NCBI GenBank assembly: GCA_001804285.1
Contig: MHFR01000005.1
Location: 1 to 32,754, forward strand
Direction of reading: 5' to 3'
Origin: Candidatus Danuiimicrobium aquiferis
Lineage (GTDB): Bacteria > Omnitrophota > Omnitrophia > Omnitrophales > Danuiimicrobiaceae
DNA length: 32,754 nt
Shown here: in pieces, positions 17,194-25,396 of the stretch
How the letters are laid out: every line of letters starts with the position of its first letter
Position numbering within the stretch: the stretch's first letter is position 1
Position numbers and translations under genes: made by a program
Notes under the pieces: generated by a model
Databases searched by the model: none
Seen by the model: only the letters and a program-made list of their open reading frames with translations
What the model was told of the DNA's origin: nothing

Positions 17194-17338
17194 TGTCATG
17201 CCCGCGAAAGCGGGCATCCATAGTTTCTGGATTCCCGCTTCTCCGCCCAACAGGACGGCGGACCCGCCATTTCTCGCCAAACAGCGCGGCGAGTCCGACG
17301 CGTATTTTGGCGGATGCTGGGTGGGCGCGGGAATGTCA
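17194..17338. repeat. palindrome-ended dispersed repeat, long copy 2, inverted relative to copy 1
   Basis: A 145-bp element from TGTCATGCCCGC to GCGGGAATGTCA. Its reverse complement aligns with 10816-10950 over about 135 bp; the shared 75-bp core is 17242-17316. The left end also forms a tight hairpin, GCCCGC/GCGGGC around GAAA. It lies downstream of the glycoamylase-like gene and upstream of the hydrogenase promoter. Confidence 0.8.
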
Positions 17339-17421
17339 GGAATTTGAAGTACTCAAATTATTAGCGATGAGAAATCCGGGCTAAGTGGATCTGTTTGAGT
17401 GGCTTGCATTTTAATTATTTC

Positions 17422-17451
17422 TTGATATCCGGCTCGCAAAAGAAGTATAAT
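17422..17451 (+). promoter_or_regulatory. sigma70-type promoter of the hydrogenase operon
   Basis: TTGATA at 17422-17427, an 18-bp spacer, and a perfect TATAAT at 17446-17451. The start is expected near 17458, giving a leader of about 50 nt. No obvious operator palindrome surrounds it. Confidence 0.75.
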
Positions 17452-17508
17452 TTCCGCTAAATTACATAGGACTGAATCCTTTTCCCAACTTAAATACAGG
17501 GAAAGCAA

Positions 17509-18546
17509 ATGTCAAAATGTGTATTCCTGTGGAGCGGTGATCTTAAAAGTTTCATCGGGAAGCTTTCCGAAACTTACCAAGTTTATCTCCCCGTTAAAAA
17601 GGGAACACAGCGTTTCTATAAAAAGTACGTACCCGATTTAAACAATATTGTGATGGGCGAAGTCCGGCCATTTGAACCGCTCAAGGCGTTTTTCTTCAGG
17701 GCAAAAGAAGTCGTGGCGGAAAGCTTTGAAAATCGTGTTCCGTCTCCTCCTGCCGATAAACCGTTAGCCATTCTGGGCGTGAAGGCATGCGACCTCAAAG
17801 GGTTTAAGGTGGAAGATTTCGTATTTTCAAATAATACCGACCCGGATCCTTTTTATCTGAAAAACCGGGAGCGCAATCTAATTATCAGTTCAGATTGTAC
17901 CTGTGCGATTGACACGTGTTTTTGCCTCGCGCTTGGCCTTAAGCCTTTTCCACAGGAAAATTTCGATCTAAACTTTTCGCCTATTCAGGATGGATATATC
18001 GTAGAAGTTGGGTCGTCAAAGGGTGAAAGTTTGATCAAGCAGCATACTTCTTATTTTAAAGAAGTCGCGAAGGTTCAGGAAGATGAAAGATATCGGCAAC
18101 GAAATCAAGTCCTGCAGGATGTTGAAACCAATTTAAAACAGTTTGATGTTCCTTCTCAGGATCGTTTTCAAGGGGCTGTTGAACGGAATTTTGATTCCAA
18201 AATATGGGAAGACGAAGCGAAAACCTGTGTTGAATGCGGCGCATGCAATGCCATTTGCCCGACATGCCATTGTTTTCTTTTGTATGATCAGAAAGACGAA
18301 AAAAAGATGGAGCGCCTGCGGATTTGGGATTCCTGTATGATTAAGGATTTCGCGAGGGTCGCGGGCGGCGCGAATCCGCGGAAGAAACTGTGGATGCGGC
18401 TCCGGAACCGGTTCGAAAAGAAGTTCGATTTTTTTCCGAAAGTTGCGAATGTCTACGCGTGTACGGGTTGCGGGCGGTGTATTTCGGCATGTCCCGCGAA
18501 AATTGATATCCGGAAAGTGCTGAAACGTTTGGTGATAGGATCATGA
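17509..18546 (+). CDS. 4Fe-4S electron-transfer subunit, sulfhydrogenase beta / AsrA type
   Basis: The 345-residue protein matches the HydB/HyhB (sulfhydrogenase beta) and AsrA family, which passes electrons between a flavin subunit and a catalytic partner. It has the family marker LGVKACDLKGFKVEDFVF (about 87-104), a Cys-rich stretch SSDCTCAIDTCFC, and two C-terminal 4Fe-4S motifs (CVECGACNAICPTCHC, CTGCGRCISACP). No membrane helix is present. It is the first gene of the operon and overlaps the next by four bases (ATGA), so beta and gamma subunits are made together. Its place in a group 4 hydrogenase operon, rather than beside a soluble group 3 enzyme, is unusual. Confidence 0.88.
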   Translation: MSKCVFLWSGDLKSFIGKLSETYQVYLPVKKGTQRFYKKYVPDLNNIVMGEVRPFEPLKAFFFRAKEVVAESFENRVPSPPADKPLAILGVKACDLKGFKVEDFVFSNNTDPDPFYLKNRERNLIISSDCTCAIDTCFCLALGLKPFPQENFDLNFSPIQDGYIVEVGSSKGESLIKQHTSYFKEVAKVQEDERYRQRNQVLQDVETNLKQFDVPSQDRFQGAVERNFDSKIWEDEAKTCVECGACNAICPTCHCFLLYDQKDEKKMERLRIWDSCMIKDFARVAGGANPRKKLWMRLRNRFEKKFDFFPKVANVYACTGCGRCISACPAKIDIRKVLKRLVIGS

Positions 18547-19358
18547 ATAATCCTTACCGGCCGGTTGAAACGGATGTTCTTGAAGCGATTCAGGAAACGC
18601 CGACGATTAAAACGATTAAAGTGAAACCCAAGGAACGCATGTCTTTTCAAACGGGTCAATTTATGGAAATCACGATTCCCGGTGTCGGGGAAATTCCCGC
18701 CACGCCTTCGTCAAACCCGGCGTCTACGGAAATTATGCAGTTTTCAATTATGAGAGTCGGCAAAGTGACGGAGAAAATTCATCAGCTGAAGGCAGGCGAT
18801 ACGATCGGTTTGCGAGGGCCGCTCGGAGCAGGTTATCCGGTGGATTCATTCAAGGGAAAAGAATTAGTGGTTGTCGGAGGCGGCTGCGGGTTTGCTCCTC
18901 TAAGAAGCTTGATGTATGAACTTTTTAACCGCTCCGGGCAATTCAAGAGTTTGTATTTCCGCGGCGGATGCAAGTCGCCGAAAGAAATGGTTTACCGGAA
19001 AGAAACGGAAGATTGGGGGAAGCGGCCGGATTTGAACCTTCGGCTGACGGTTGATGTTGGCGATGAAACATGGAAAGGAAATGTTGGCGTTGTGACGACC
19101 ATTCTGGATGACATTAAAGTTAATTTTCCGGAAGCGATTGGAGTTGTCTGCGGGCCGCCGATTATGATGAAATTTGCGATAAAGAAACTGCTTGAAATGG
19201 GATTCCAGGAATCGAAGATTTATCTTTCAATGGAAAAAAATATGTCCTGCGGAATCGGGAAGTGCGGCCATTGCCGGCTCGGGACCTATTATTGTTGTAA
19301 AGACGGCCCGGTTTTTACTTACGACAAGATTAAAAATTTTCACGAAATTTGGGATTAA
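18543..19358 (+). CDS. FAD/NAD(P)-binding, 2Fe-2S oxidoreductase subunit, sulfhydrogenase gamma / AsrB type
   Basis: The 271-residue protein is a ferredoxin-NADP reductase-like subunit (HydG of sulfhydrogenase, AsrB, DHOD electron-transfer type). It has an N-terminal FAD beta-barrel, a nucleotide-binding motif VVVGGGCGFAPLRSL, a C-terminal VCGPPIMM segment, and a 2Fe-2S motif CGIGKCGHC followed by CKDGP. It should exchange electrons with NADH or NADPH through FAD and pass them to the beta subunit. The usual RxYS-type FAD motif reads MQFSIMR. This HydG is unrelated to the [FeFe]-maturase of the same name. Neighbouring genes imply that NAD(P)H is an electron donor or acceptor for the hydrogenase; which cofactor cannot be told. 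Confidence 0.9.
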   Translation: MNNPYRPVETDVLEAIQETPTIKTIKVKPKERMSFQTGQFMEITIPGVGEIPATPSSNPASTEIMQFSIMRVGKVTEKIHQLKAGDTIGLRGPLGAGYPVDSFKGKELVVVGGGCGFAPLRSLMYELFNRSGQFKSLYFRGGCKSPKEMVYRKETEDWGKRPDLNLRLTVDVGDETWKGNVGVVTTILDDIKVNFPEAIGVVCGPPIMMKFAIKKLLEMGFQESKIYLSMEKNMSCGIGKCGHCRLGTYYCCKDGPVFTYDKIKNFHEIWD

Positions 19359-19362
19359 TGCG

Positions 19363-19938
19363 ATGGACGAAATGACGACAAGCGCGGGAGAATTGCAGCA
19401 GGGGAAATTAAATCTTGTCCCGCGAAAAGGGAAAGATGAGCGGCTTTATATTGATCTTGATCTTTACTACTCTGATCGCACAAACCAGGATGAAATTAAA
19501 TGCAGCTATTATTTTCATCAGCAAAAACCGGTGAATAACGGTGTCATTTCTTTTGTCGAACTCGCGAATTATGTACTCGTTTGCCGGCGTTGCGAGGAGC
19601 CGCACTGCGTGAACGCGTGTCCGGTTGAGGCGCTTGAACAGCAGAAAGATAAAGGAAAACTTTTAGTCCGGCACAACATGCGATGCATTAGTTGTAAATC
19701 GTGTTCGCACGCGTGTCCGTATGGGACGATTTATCCCGAGCAGCTTCCGTTCTTAATACATAATTGTGATTACTGTCTGGACCGGCGAAACCGTCAAGGA
19801 GAGCCGCTTTGTGTGAAGACTTGTTCAAGCGGCGCGATTACTTTAAAGAGCGGGGATATTGAGCTTGATGAGAATACGTTTCTTGTCGGCGATCATTTGA
19901 TTGTGCATTCAACACATTGGAAGTGGGAAAAAGCATGA
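19363..19938 (+). CDS. polyferredoxin, HycB/CooF type
   Basis: The 191-residue soluble protein has twelve cysteines in three sets: CRRCEEPHCVNACP, CISCKSCSHACP, and CDYC with a later CVKTC. This is the pattern of HycB/CooF/DmsB-type electron-transfer subunits and could bind three 4Fe-4S clusters. It probably wires the beta/gamma pair to the hydrogenase module. I chose the ATG at 19363, five bases after the previous stop, because the upstream part of the frame overlaps the preceding gene and looks like a shadow. An ATG at 19372 is also possible. Confidence 0.9.
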   Translation: MDEMTTSAGELQQGKLNLVPRKGKDERLYIDLDLYYSDRTNQDEIKCSYYFHQQKPVNNGVISFVELANYVLVCRRCEEPHCVNACPVEALEQQKDKGKLLVRHNMRCISCKSCSHACPYGTIYPEQLPFLIHNCDYCLDRRNRQGEPLCVKTCSSGAITLKSGDIELDENTFLVGDHLIVHSTHWKWEKA

Positions 19939-20858
19939 TTTATATCGGTTATTTAATTGTATTCGGTTGTTGCTTAACCGCGGTGCTCGGGCTTTTTACG
20001 AGCTGGGTGGACCGGAAAGTGACGGCCCGGGTGCAATATCGGGTTGGGCCGCCGGTTTTGCAGCCGGTATTTGACGTGATTAAACTGTTAGGCAAAGAAA
20101 CATTAATTCCTGACGGGGCATCCAAGTTGACCTTTTTGGCCGCCCCTGTCGTTGGGCTTTCGAGCGTCATCCTTGTATCTACGATTTTATGGATGAATGT
20201 CATACACCCGCAGCAAACATTTCTTGGGGATTTAATCGTGGTATTGTATTTGTTGACCGTTCCGTCGATGAGTATCATTATGGGCGGATTTGCTTCCGGG
20301 AATCCGTTGGCCAGCATTGGTTCGTCCAGGGAAATGAAATTAATTTTAAGCTATGAACTTCCTTTTGTTCTTGCGATATTGGTGCCAGTGATTCATTCTC
20401 ATTATTCGATCCGGCTCGGAGATATATTGAATATGCAATCCGGCAGCGGCGTGATTATCGGAAACTTTTCCGGCAGTATAGCGTTTATTGTGGCGCTCTT
20501 ATGTGTTCAAGCGAAGTTAGGACTTGTTCCGTTTGATATGCCTGAAGCAGAAACGGAAATTATCGGTGGACCATTCGTTGAATATTCTGGAGCCGGACTC
20601 GCGATTTTCCGGCTCATGAAAAATATGCTTTTGTTTGTAATGCCGTTTTTCTTGATGATTTTGTTTATGGGCGGGATTCGATTTGATGGAATTCATATAT
20701 TCAATGCGTTATTGAAGTATCTTGGGACTGTGGCGTTGATTACGGTGATCCGTAACACCAATCCGCGTGTCCGTATTGATCAGGCGCTTCGATTTTTCTG
20801 GGGGCCGATGACAGTTCTCGCAATCATTGCAATTATTTTAGCGTATCGAGGATGGTGA
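19935..20858 (+). CDS. membrane subunit of group 4 hydrogenase, NuoH/HycD/EchB/MbhM type
   Basis: The 307-residue protein has about eight membrane helices and the NuoH-family cytoplasmic loops: RVQYRVGPPVLQPVFDVIKL (near 35-54) with LGKE, MKLILSYELPF, and VPFDMPEAETEIIGGPFVEY. In complex I this subunit shapes the quinone cavity and the first half-channel. In hydrogenases it anchors the catalytic pair and links it to ion translocation. The start at 19935 (MIYIGYL) overlaps the previous stop by four bases (ATGA), which is better than an upstream in-frame ATG at 19917. It is the first integral membrane subunit of the operon. Confidence 0.93.
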   Translation: MIYIGYLIVFGCCLTAVLGLFTSWVDRKVTARVQYRVGPPVLQPVFDVIKLLGKETLIPDGASKLTFLAAPVVGLSSVILVSTILWMNVIHPQQTFLGDLIVVLYLLTVPSMSIIMGGFASGNPLASIGSSREMKLILSYELPFVLAILVPVIHSHYSIRLGDILNMQSGSGVIIGNFSGSIAFIVALLCVQAKLGLVPFDMPEAETEIIGGPFVEYSGAGLAIFRLMKNMLLFVMPFFLMILFMGGIRFDGIHIFNALLKYLGTVALITVIRNTNPRVRIDQALRFFWGPMTVLAIIAIILAYRGW

Positions 20859-20859
20859 T

Positions 20860-21309
20860 ATGAGTTTGAAATTGACCGCGCTTCTCAAATCTCCTTGGGT
20901 TTTCCATTTGTCGACGGGAAGCTGCAATAATTGTGACATCGAAATTATTGATTGTTTAACGCCGAGATTTGATATCGAACGTTTCGGAATGCTGCTGGCC
21001 GGAAGTATTAAACATGCAGATGTTCTGTTAGTGACGGGTTCCGCAAACCGGAAATGTATCCCCAGAATTAAAAGGGTTTACGAACAGATGCCAAAACCGT
21101 GCTTTGTGGTTGCGATCGGTGAATGCGCGCTTTCGCGGGGAATGTTTATTCATAGTTATAATTGTCCGGTTCCGATTGATCATATTCTTCCTGTGGATGC
21201 TTATATTCCCGGTTGTCCGCCGAAACCGGAAGCGATTATTGCCGGTGCGGTGAAACTGATCGAAAAAGTGAAAAACGGAACCGCGAAAAAAGCGAAAAAC
21301 GAAAAATGA
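20860..21309 (+). CDS. [NiFe]-hydrogenase small subunit, group 4 (NuoB/EchC/MbhJ type)
   Basis: The 149-residue protein binds the proximal 4Fe-4S cluster that takes or gives electrons at the [NiFe] site. Cluster cysteines are visible in GSCNNCDIEI, GECALSRGMF and PGCPPKPEAI, in the spacing of NuoB and group 4 small subunits. There is no Tat signal and no second or third cluster, as expected for group 4. The C-terminal 15 residues are Lys-rich. GGATGGTGAT lies directly before the ATG. The following 219 bp carry repeats before the next operon gene. Confidence 0.95.
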   Translation: MSLKLTALLKSPWVFHLSTGSCNNCDIEIIDCLTPRFDIERFGMLLAGSIKHADVLLVTGSANRKCIPRIKRVYEQMPKPCFVVAIGECALSRGMFIHSYNCPVPIDHILPVDAYIPGCPPKPEAIIAGAVKLIEKVKNGTAKKAKNEK

Positions 21310-21320
21310 CACGTTTTTTG

Positions 21321-21515
21321 TGTCATCCCCGAATGCTTTAATCGGGGATCTATAAGTTAATTAGAATCTAATTGTGCAATGGATTCCCGCCAAAAGCATG
21401 CGGGAATGACAGAGAGTATGGACCCGCCTGAAACGTGCGGGAATGACAGAAAGTTAGAATAGTTTTAATGTTTTCAATGTATAGTCAATGCCGCTGAGAA
21501 CGTGCGGGAATGACA
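21321..21515. repeat. cluster of short palindromic repeats inside the hydrogenase operon
   Basis: The gap between the small-subunit and NuoC-like genes holds TGTCATCCCC (21321-21330) and three copies of GCGGGAATGACA at 21400-21411, 21437-21448 and 21504-21515. The first unit (21321-21411) also has CCCCGA..TCGGGG and CCCGC..GCGGG hairpins. Just before it, ATGACAC/GTGTCAT (21306-21326) forms a 7-bp stem over a T-rich loop that includes the small-subunit stop codon. Short relatives of the long repeats at 10816 and 17194. Confidence 0.8.
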
Positions 21516-21528
21516 AACAGGGGTTTAC

Positions 21529-22002
21529 ATGAGAAAAGAAGAAATTCTTAAAAGCTTGCAAGAGCGTTTCGGTGCGGATCTCGTCGAAATCGTCGACAAG
21601 TCAGCAAAACGTGTTTATATTGAAATCAAGCCCGAGGCGCTTGTGAAAATCAGTCTTTATATTTTTAAGGATTTAGGCGCGCGATTCAATATTGCATCCG
21701 GGATGGATACGCCGCACGACATGGAAATTCTCTACCATTTCACAATCGAACGGATTAATTTAATCATTTCGCTTCGCGTGAAATTGCCGAAGGAGAAACC
21801 GGAGATCGATTCGCTCGCCCCGCATTTTGAGGCGGCGAATTGGATTGAACGGGAAATGCAGGAACTTTTGGGAATCAAATTTAACGGCCATCCGGATATG
21901 AGAAGGCTTCTTCTTCCGGACGAATGGCCGGAAGGAGTTTATCCTTTGCGGCGGGATTACGAGGAATGGGATAAAACAGCTATTCGGGATAGAGGTGTTT
22001 AA
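21529..22002 (+). CDS. NuoC-like hydrogenase subunit (EchD/MbhK type)
   Basis: The 157-residue protein is the 30-kDa subunit homologue of complex I. Its C-terminal half has the family signature: EREMQELLGIKFNGHPDMRR then LLLPDEWPEGVYPLRRDY. In complex I and group 4 hydrogenases this subunit packs against the large subunit and has no cofactor. It overlaps the large-subunit gene by one base (TAATG), so the two should be translated together. It is the first gene after the intra-operon repeat cluster. Confidence 0.94.
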   Translation: MRKEEILKSLQERFGADLVEIVDKSAKRVYIEIKPEALVKISLYIFKDLGARFNIASGMDTPHDMEILYHFTIERINLIISLRVKLPKEKPEIDSLAPHFEAANWIEREMQELLGIKFNGHPDMRRLLLPDEWPEGVYPLRRDYEEWDKTAIRDRGV

Positions 22003-23183
22003 TGGCTAAGACAATTGTTCCAATCGGTCCTTATCATCCGCTACAGGAAGAACCAGAATTTTTTAAACTGACTGTCGAAGGAGAACGGGTAGTTGCGATT
22101 GATGTGCATGTCGGATATAACCACCGCGGGATTGAAAAAATTTCAGAAATGAAAACATTTGATCAATCCGTCTATACGGTTGAGAGAATCTGCGGAATTT
22201 GTTCGACGAGCCATCCGTTTGCTTGTGTTCAGGCGGTTGAAGATATCATCCTCATGGAAGTTCCCGATCGGGCGAAGTATATCCGGACCATTATTGCCGA
22301 AGGGGAACGGATTCATTCGCATTTGTTATGGCTGGGGCTTGCGGGTCATTTTCTTGGCTATAACACGGTATTTATGTGGGCGTGGAAATTGCGGGAAGAA
22401 ATTTTGGATGTAATGGAAATTCTTTCGGGAAACAGGAATAATTATGCCATGTTTACTCCAGGCGGCGTTCGCCGGGATATTAAAGCGGAAGATATTCCGG
22501 TGGTTCTGAAAAAAGTTGATTCGATTCTTCCCACATTAGACATGCTCAAAAAAGCTGTGATGGATGATCCGGTGCTTCATGCGAGAACAAAAGGAGTCGG
22601 AATTTTAACCAGAGATGAAGCCATTAGCTTTAGCGCCTTAGGGCCGACTGCGCGCGCTTCAGGTGTCGCGAAAGATGTTCGCAAAGATGCCCCTTATGCG
22701 GCTTATGACCAAGTTGATTGGAAGATGATTGTTACTCAGAATGGGGACGTATTCGATAAATTGGCGATCCGTGTATTGGAAACGTTTGAGTCCGTTAAAA
22801 TCATGAAGTATTGTCTGACGCATCTGCCCGGCGGAGAAATTAAGGAAAGAATTAAAAATATTCCTCCCGGAGAAGGAATCGGTACGCACGAGGCGCCGCG
22901 CGGTGAAGTGTTCCATTATGTCCGCAGTGACGGGACGAATCGGCCCGTGCGTCATAAAATCCGCGCGCCGACTTATATGAATCTCCCGACCTATAAGGCC
23001 ACGATTATAGGAGAGACGATTTCTGATGCGACGATTATACTCGCGGCGATTGATCCTTGTTATTGCTGCACGGAGCGGCTGGCAGTCCGGGATATGAAGG
23101 GGAAGAAATTGTTTAACGGGGAAGATCTCGTCCGGCTTTCTCAGGAAAAAACCATGCAGTTAAAAAAGAAAATGGGGTTTTAA
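22002..23183 (+). CDS. [NiFe]-hydrogenase large (catalytic) subunit, group 4
   Basis: The 393-residue protein holds the [NiFe] centre. The L1 motif RICGICSTSHP carries Cys64 and Cys67, and the L2 motif DPCYCCTER carries Cys353 and Cys356, so all four ligands are present and this is a hydrogenase rather than a Nuo-like complex that lost the metal. An extra Cys355 lies between the L2 ligands, where relatives usually have Ser. A 34-residue tail follows Arg359, comparable to the tail that HycI removes from HycE. An HycI-type protease is encoded at 29623-30084, so proteolytic maturation is likely. The gene lies between NuoC-like and antiporter-like genes. Confidence 0.96.
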   Translation: MAKTIVPIGPYHPLQEEPEFFKLTVEGERVVAIDVHVGYNHRGIEKISEMKTFDQSVYTVERICGICSTSHPFACVQAVEDIILMEVPDRAKYIRTIIAEGERIHSHLLWLGLAGHFLGYNTVFMWAWKLREEILDVMEILSGNRNNYAMFTPGGVRRDIKAEDIPVVLKKVDSILPTLDMLKKAVMDDPVLHARTKGVGILTRDEAISFSALGPTARASGVAKDVRKDAPYAAYDQVDWKMIVTQNGDVFDKLAIRVLETFESVKIMKYCLTHLPGGEIKERIKNIPPGEGIGTHEAPRGEVFHYVRSDGTNRPVRHKIRAPTYMNLPTYKATIIGETISDATIILAAIDPCYCCTERLAVRDMKGKKLFNGEDLVRLSQEKTMQLKKKMGF

Positions 23184-23184
23184 A

Positions 23185-24843
23185 GTGAATTTTAATCTGG
23201 CGCTTTTTAAAGTGGACCATCTTTCTAATTTTGTAGGAATTTTTATCGTATTTTTTTCTTTGCTGATTATTTTTTATTCACTCGGTTTTATGAACCAAAA
23301 AAAACGTTTGGTCCAATATTATTCGTACGTGATTCTTACACTTTTGGCTTCACTCGGGGCAGTGTTTTCCAATCATTTGATTCTCTTTACGGTGTTTTGG
23401 GGGTTCTTAGGGCTGTTGTTATATCTTCTCATTGGATTTGGAGAACGCAATCGCACATCCTATACCGGCAAAAAAGCATTCATTATCATCGGAGGGACTG
23501 ATGCATTGATGATCCTTGGTTTGGCTCTCGTTTGGAAATTATCCGGTTCTTTTGAAATGGACAAGGTCAGCATCGCTTTGAATTCTAAACTGGCTATTGC
23601 GGCTTATTTGTGTTTGGCTGCCGGTGCTTTGGCGAAAGCGGGGGCCATGCCGTTTCATACCTGGGTGCCCGATATGGCTGAGGATGCGCCGGTTCCGGTG
23701 ACGAGCCTTCTTCCGGCATCTCTTGACAAACTCCTCGGCATATACTTTTTAGCGAGAATTACGTTGGATATGTTTCAAATGAGTGCGTTGATGAATACGG
23801 TTTTGATGTTTTTGGGAAGTTTTACGATTATGGCGGGGGTGATGATGGCGCTCGTCCAGCATGATTTAAAAAAACTGTTGGGATATCATGCGGTCAGTCA
23901 AGTTGGTTACATGATACTTGGGATTGGGACTGGAAATCCTGTCGGAATTGCAGGCGGATTGTTTCATATGCTAAATAATGCGATTTATAAGTCGTGCTTG
24001 TTTTTGTCCGGCGGTTCCGTCGAAAAAGTTGCGGGCACAACGGATTTAAACAAACTTGGCGGGCTTGTTCGAGCGATGCCCATGACGTTTTTGAGCTTTT
24101 TAATTGCTTCTCTCGCTATTTCGGGTGTGCCGCCGTTTAACGGTTTTGCTTCCAAGTGGATGATTTATCAGGGGATTATCGAAACGGCGAAAAGCGGCGG
24201 CTGGCTTTGGATTGTTTGGCTTGTGGCCGCCATGTTTGGCAGCGCCTTAACGCTCGCCAGTTTTATGAAACTGATTCATACGGTATTTTTGGGACAACCG
24301 TCACAGGAAGTAAAGTCACAGGGCGATAAAATCCACGAAGCCGGGCTGCCCATGTTAATTCCAACGGTTGTTCTCGCCGGGCTTTGCGTGGTTTTCGGTG
24401 TCTTTGCGCGCGAGCTTCCTTTGAAAATATTTATCATTCCGAGTTTGAAACAGGCTGTAGCATTTTTCGGGATTTGGAATGCGAGTCTGTCGACGGTGTT
24501 GATCGTCATCGGAATTTTGGCCGGTTGCTTAATTTATTTCCTTGGTTTGGCCGCGAAAAGCCGCCGGACGGATTCGTTTGTCGGCGGAGAAGATTTGAAG
24601 GATTTTCCGGATATGCGGCTTTCGGGGACCGAGTTTTATTCTACGATTGAAGAGCTCGGGATTTTAAAATATATCTATCGGCTGGCTGAAAGAAAGGCGT
24701 TTGATATCTATGAGGTTGGAGCTAAAATTGTGTTTGGGTTTAATCAGTGGCTTCGTTATTTGCACCATGGCGTTCTCCCGACTTATCTGGCGTGGTGTCT
24801 TTTAGGAATGGGAATTCTATTCTACATATTACTGATTCGGTGA
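23185..24843 (+). CDS. antiporter-like membrane subunit (NuoL/MrpD-like) lacking the TM5 glutamate
   Basis: The 552-residue protein has about 14 membrane helices and the proton-antiporter core. The lysine helices read GALAKAGAMPFHTWVPDMAE (Lys151) and ASLDKLLGIYFLAR (Lys182), and a later helix contains HDLKKLLGYHAVSQVGYMIL. In the helix that normally reads FWEG.GL.SYLLI, the key Glu is replaced: FWGFLGLLLYLLIGF, Gly73. The MrpD subunit at 26199 keeps its Glu. A C-terminal part with about 100 extra residues follows the transporter core. The start is GTG, two bases after the large subunit stop. It should lie next to the NuoH-like and Mrp subunits. Confidence 0.9.
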   Translation: MNFNLALFKVDHLSNFVGIFIVFFSLLIIFYSLGFMNQKKRLVQYYSYVILTLLASLGAVFSNHLILFTVFWGFLGLLLYLLIGFGERNRTSYTGKKAFIIIGGTDALMILGLALVWKLSGSFEMDKVSIALNSKLAIAAYLCLAAGALAKAGAMPFHTWVPDMAEDAPVPVTSLLPASLDKLLGIYFLARITLDMFQMSALMNTVLMFLGSFTIMAGVMMALVQHDLKKLLGYHAVSQVGYMILGIGTGNPVGIAGGLFHMLNNAIYKSCLFLSGGSVEKVAGTTDLNKLGGLVRAMPMTFLSFLIASLAISGVPPFNGFASKWMIYQGIIETAKSGGWLWIVWLVAAMFGSALTLASFMKLIHTVFLGQPSQEVKSQGDKIHEAGLPMLIPTVVLAGLCVVFGVFARELPLKIFIIPSLKQAVAFFGIWNASLSTVLIVIGILAGCLIYFLGLAAKSRRTDSFVGGEDLKDFPDMRLSGTEFYSTIEELGILKYIYRLAERKAFDIYEVGAKIVFGFNQWLRYLHHGVLPTYLAWCLLGMGILFYILLIR

Positions 24844-24847
24844 AGAT

Positions 24848-25396
24848 ATGGTCGATCTCTATTTGTTATTAATTTTTATGATTATCGGCGCCGTCATCGC
24901 GGTGGAGGTGGAAGATCTTCTTTCTGCGGTTGTGTGTGTGGGAACCGTGGGTTTGGCACTGTCGATGATTTTCTTAATTCTAAAGGCCCCCGATTTAGCG
25001 ATCACACAAATTGTTGTGGAGATATTGTGTTTAATCATTCTTATCAGGGCGACATTGAAGAAAGATCTTCCGTTTTCAACAAGCGGAAGATGGCTGTTAA
25101 ATACGGGCATCACGGTTGGCTTTATCGGCATATTTTTATATGTGGCGTCTCAGGCATTAAAGGAACTGCCGGCATTTGGCCATCCTCTGATGAAGGTGTC
25201 TGAAACGTATTTGACCGATGCGGTGAAACAAACCGGCGCCACCAATATCGTCGCTTCCATCATCCTTGATTACAGGGCTTACGATACGCTGGGCGAAGCG
25301 ACGGTCTTATTTACGGCGGTCATCGGGATTTTAGCCGTGGTTCGCAGAATCGGCAGAAAAAAACAAGGTGAAATCATAAAGGAAGAAGATGAGTAA
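24848..25396 (+). CDS. fused MbhD-MbhE-like subunit (MrpA C-terminal plus MrpB N-terminal type)
   Basis: The 182-residue membrane protein has about five helices. The first half (VEDLLSAVVCVGTVGLALSM, APDLAITQIVVE) is the DUF4040/MbhD region found at the end of long MrpA proteins. The second half (GATNIVASIILDYRAYDTLG then EATVLFTAVIGI) matches MbhE. In Pyrococcus these are two separate genes; here they are one. It overlaps the next gene by eight bases. In Mrp and MBH complexes this part forms the Na+ translocation path. Confidence 0.88.
   Translation: MVDLYLLLIFMIIGAVIAVEVEDLLSAVVCVGTVGLALSMIFLILKAPDLAITQIVVEILCLIILIRATLKKDLPFSTSGRWLLNTGITVGFIGIFLYVASQALKELPAFGHPLMKVSETYLTDAVKQTGATNIVASIILDYRAYDTLGEATVLFTAVIGILAVVRRIGRKKQGEIIKEEDE

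Larger units (their letters stand above)
17140..17508. other. intergenic region before the hydrogenase operon
   Basis: This 369-bp gap contains a copy of the dispersed repeat (17194-17338) and the operon promoter (17422-17451). The 80 bp between them look featureless. The 5' leader from about 17458 has only a minor AGGA/TCCT hairpin (17468-17481) and a plain AGGGAA Shine-Dalgarno. Confidence 0.6.

Noticed and set aside
18543-19358. Reading the 'HydG' subunit as the [FeFe]-hydrogenase maturase HydG
   Set aside because: It is a flavin/2Fe-2S reductase with no radical SAM motif; the shared name is a coincidence.
21306-21326. ATGACAC-loop-GTGTCAT stem after the small-subunit gene as a terminator
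   Set aside because: The T run is in the loop and not after the stem, and the operon clearly continues.
21321-21515. Repeat cluster as a CRISPR array
   Set aside because: Units are 12 bp, spacing is irregular (25 and 55 bp between units) and there are no cas genes.
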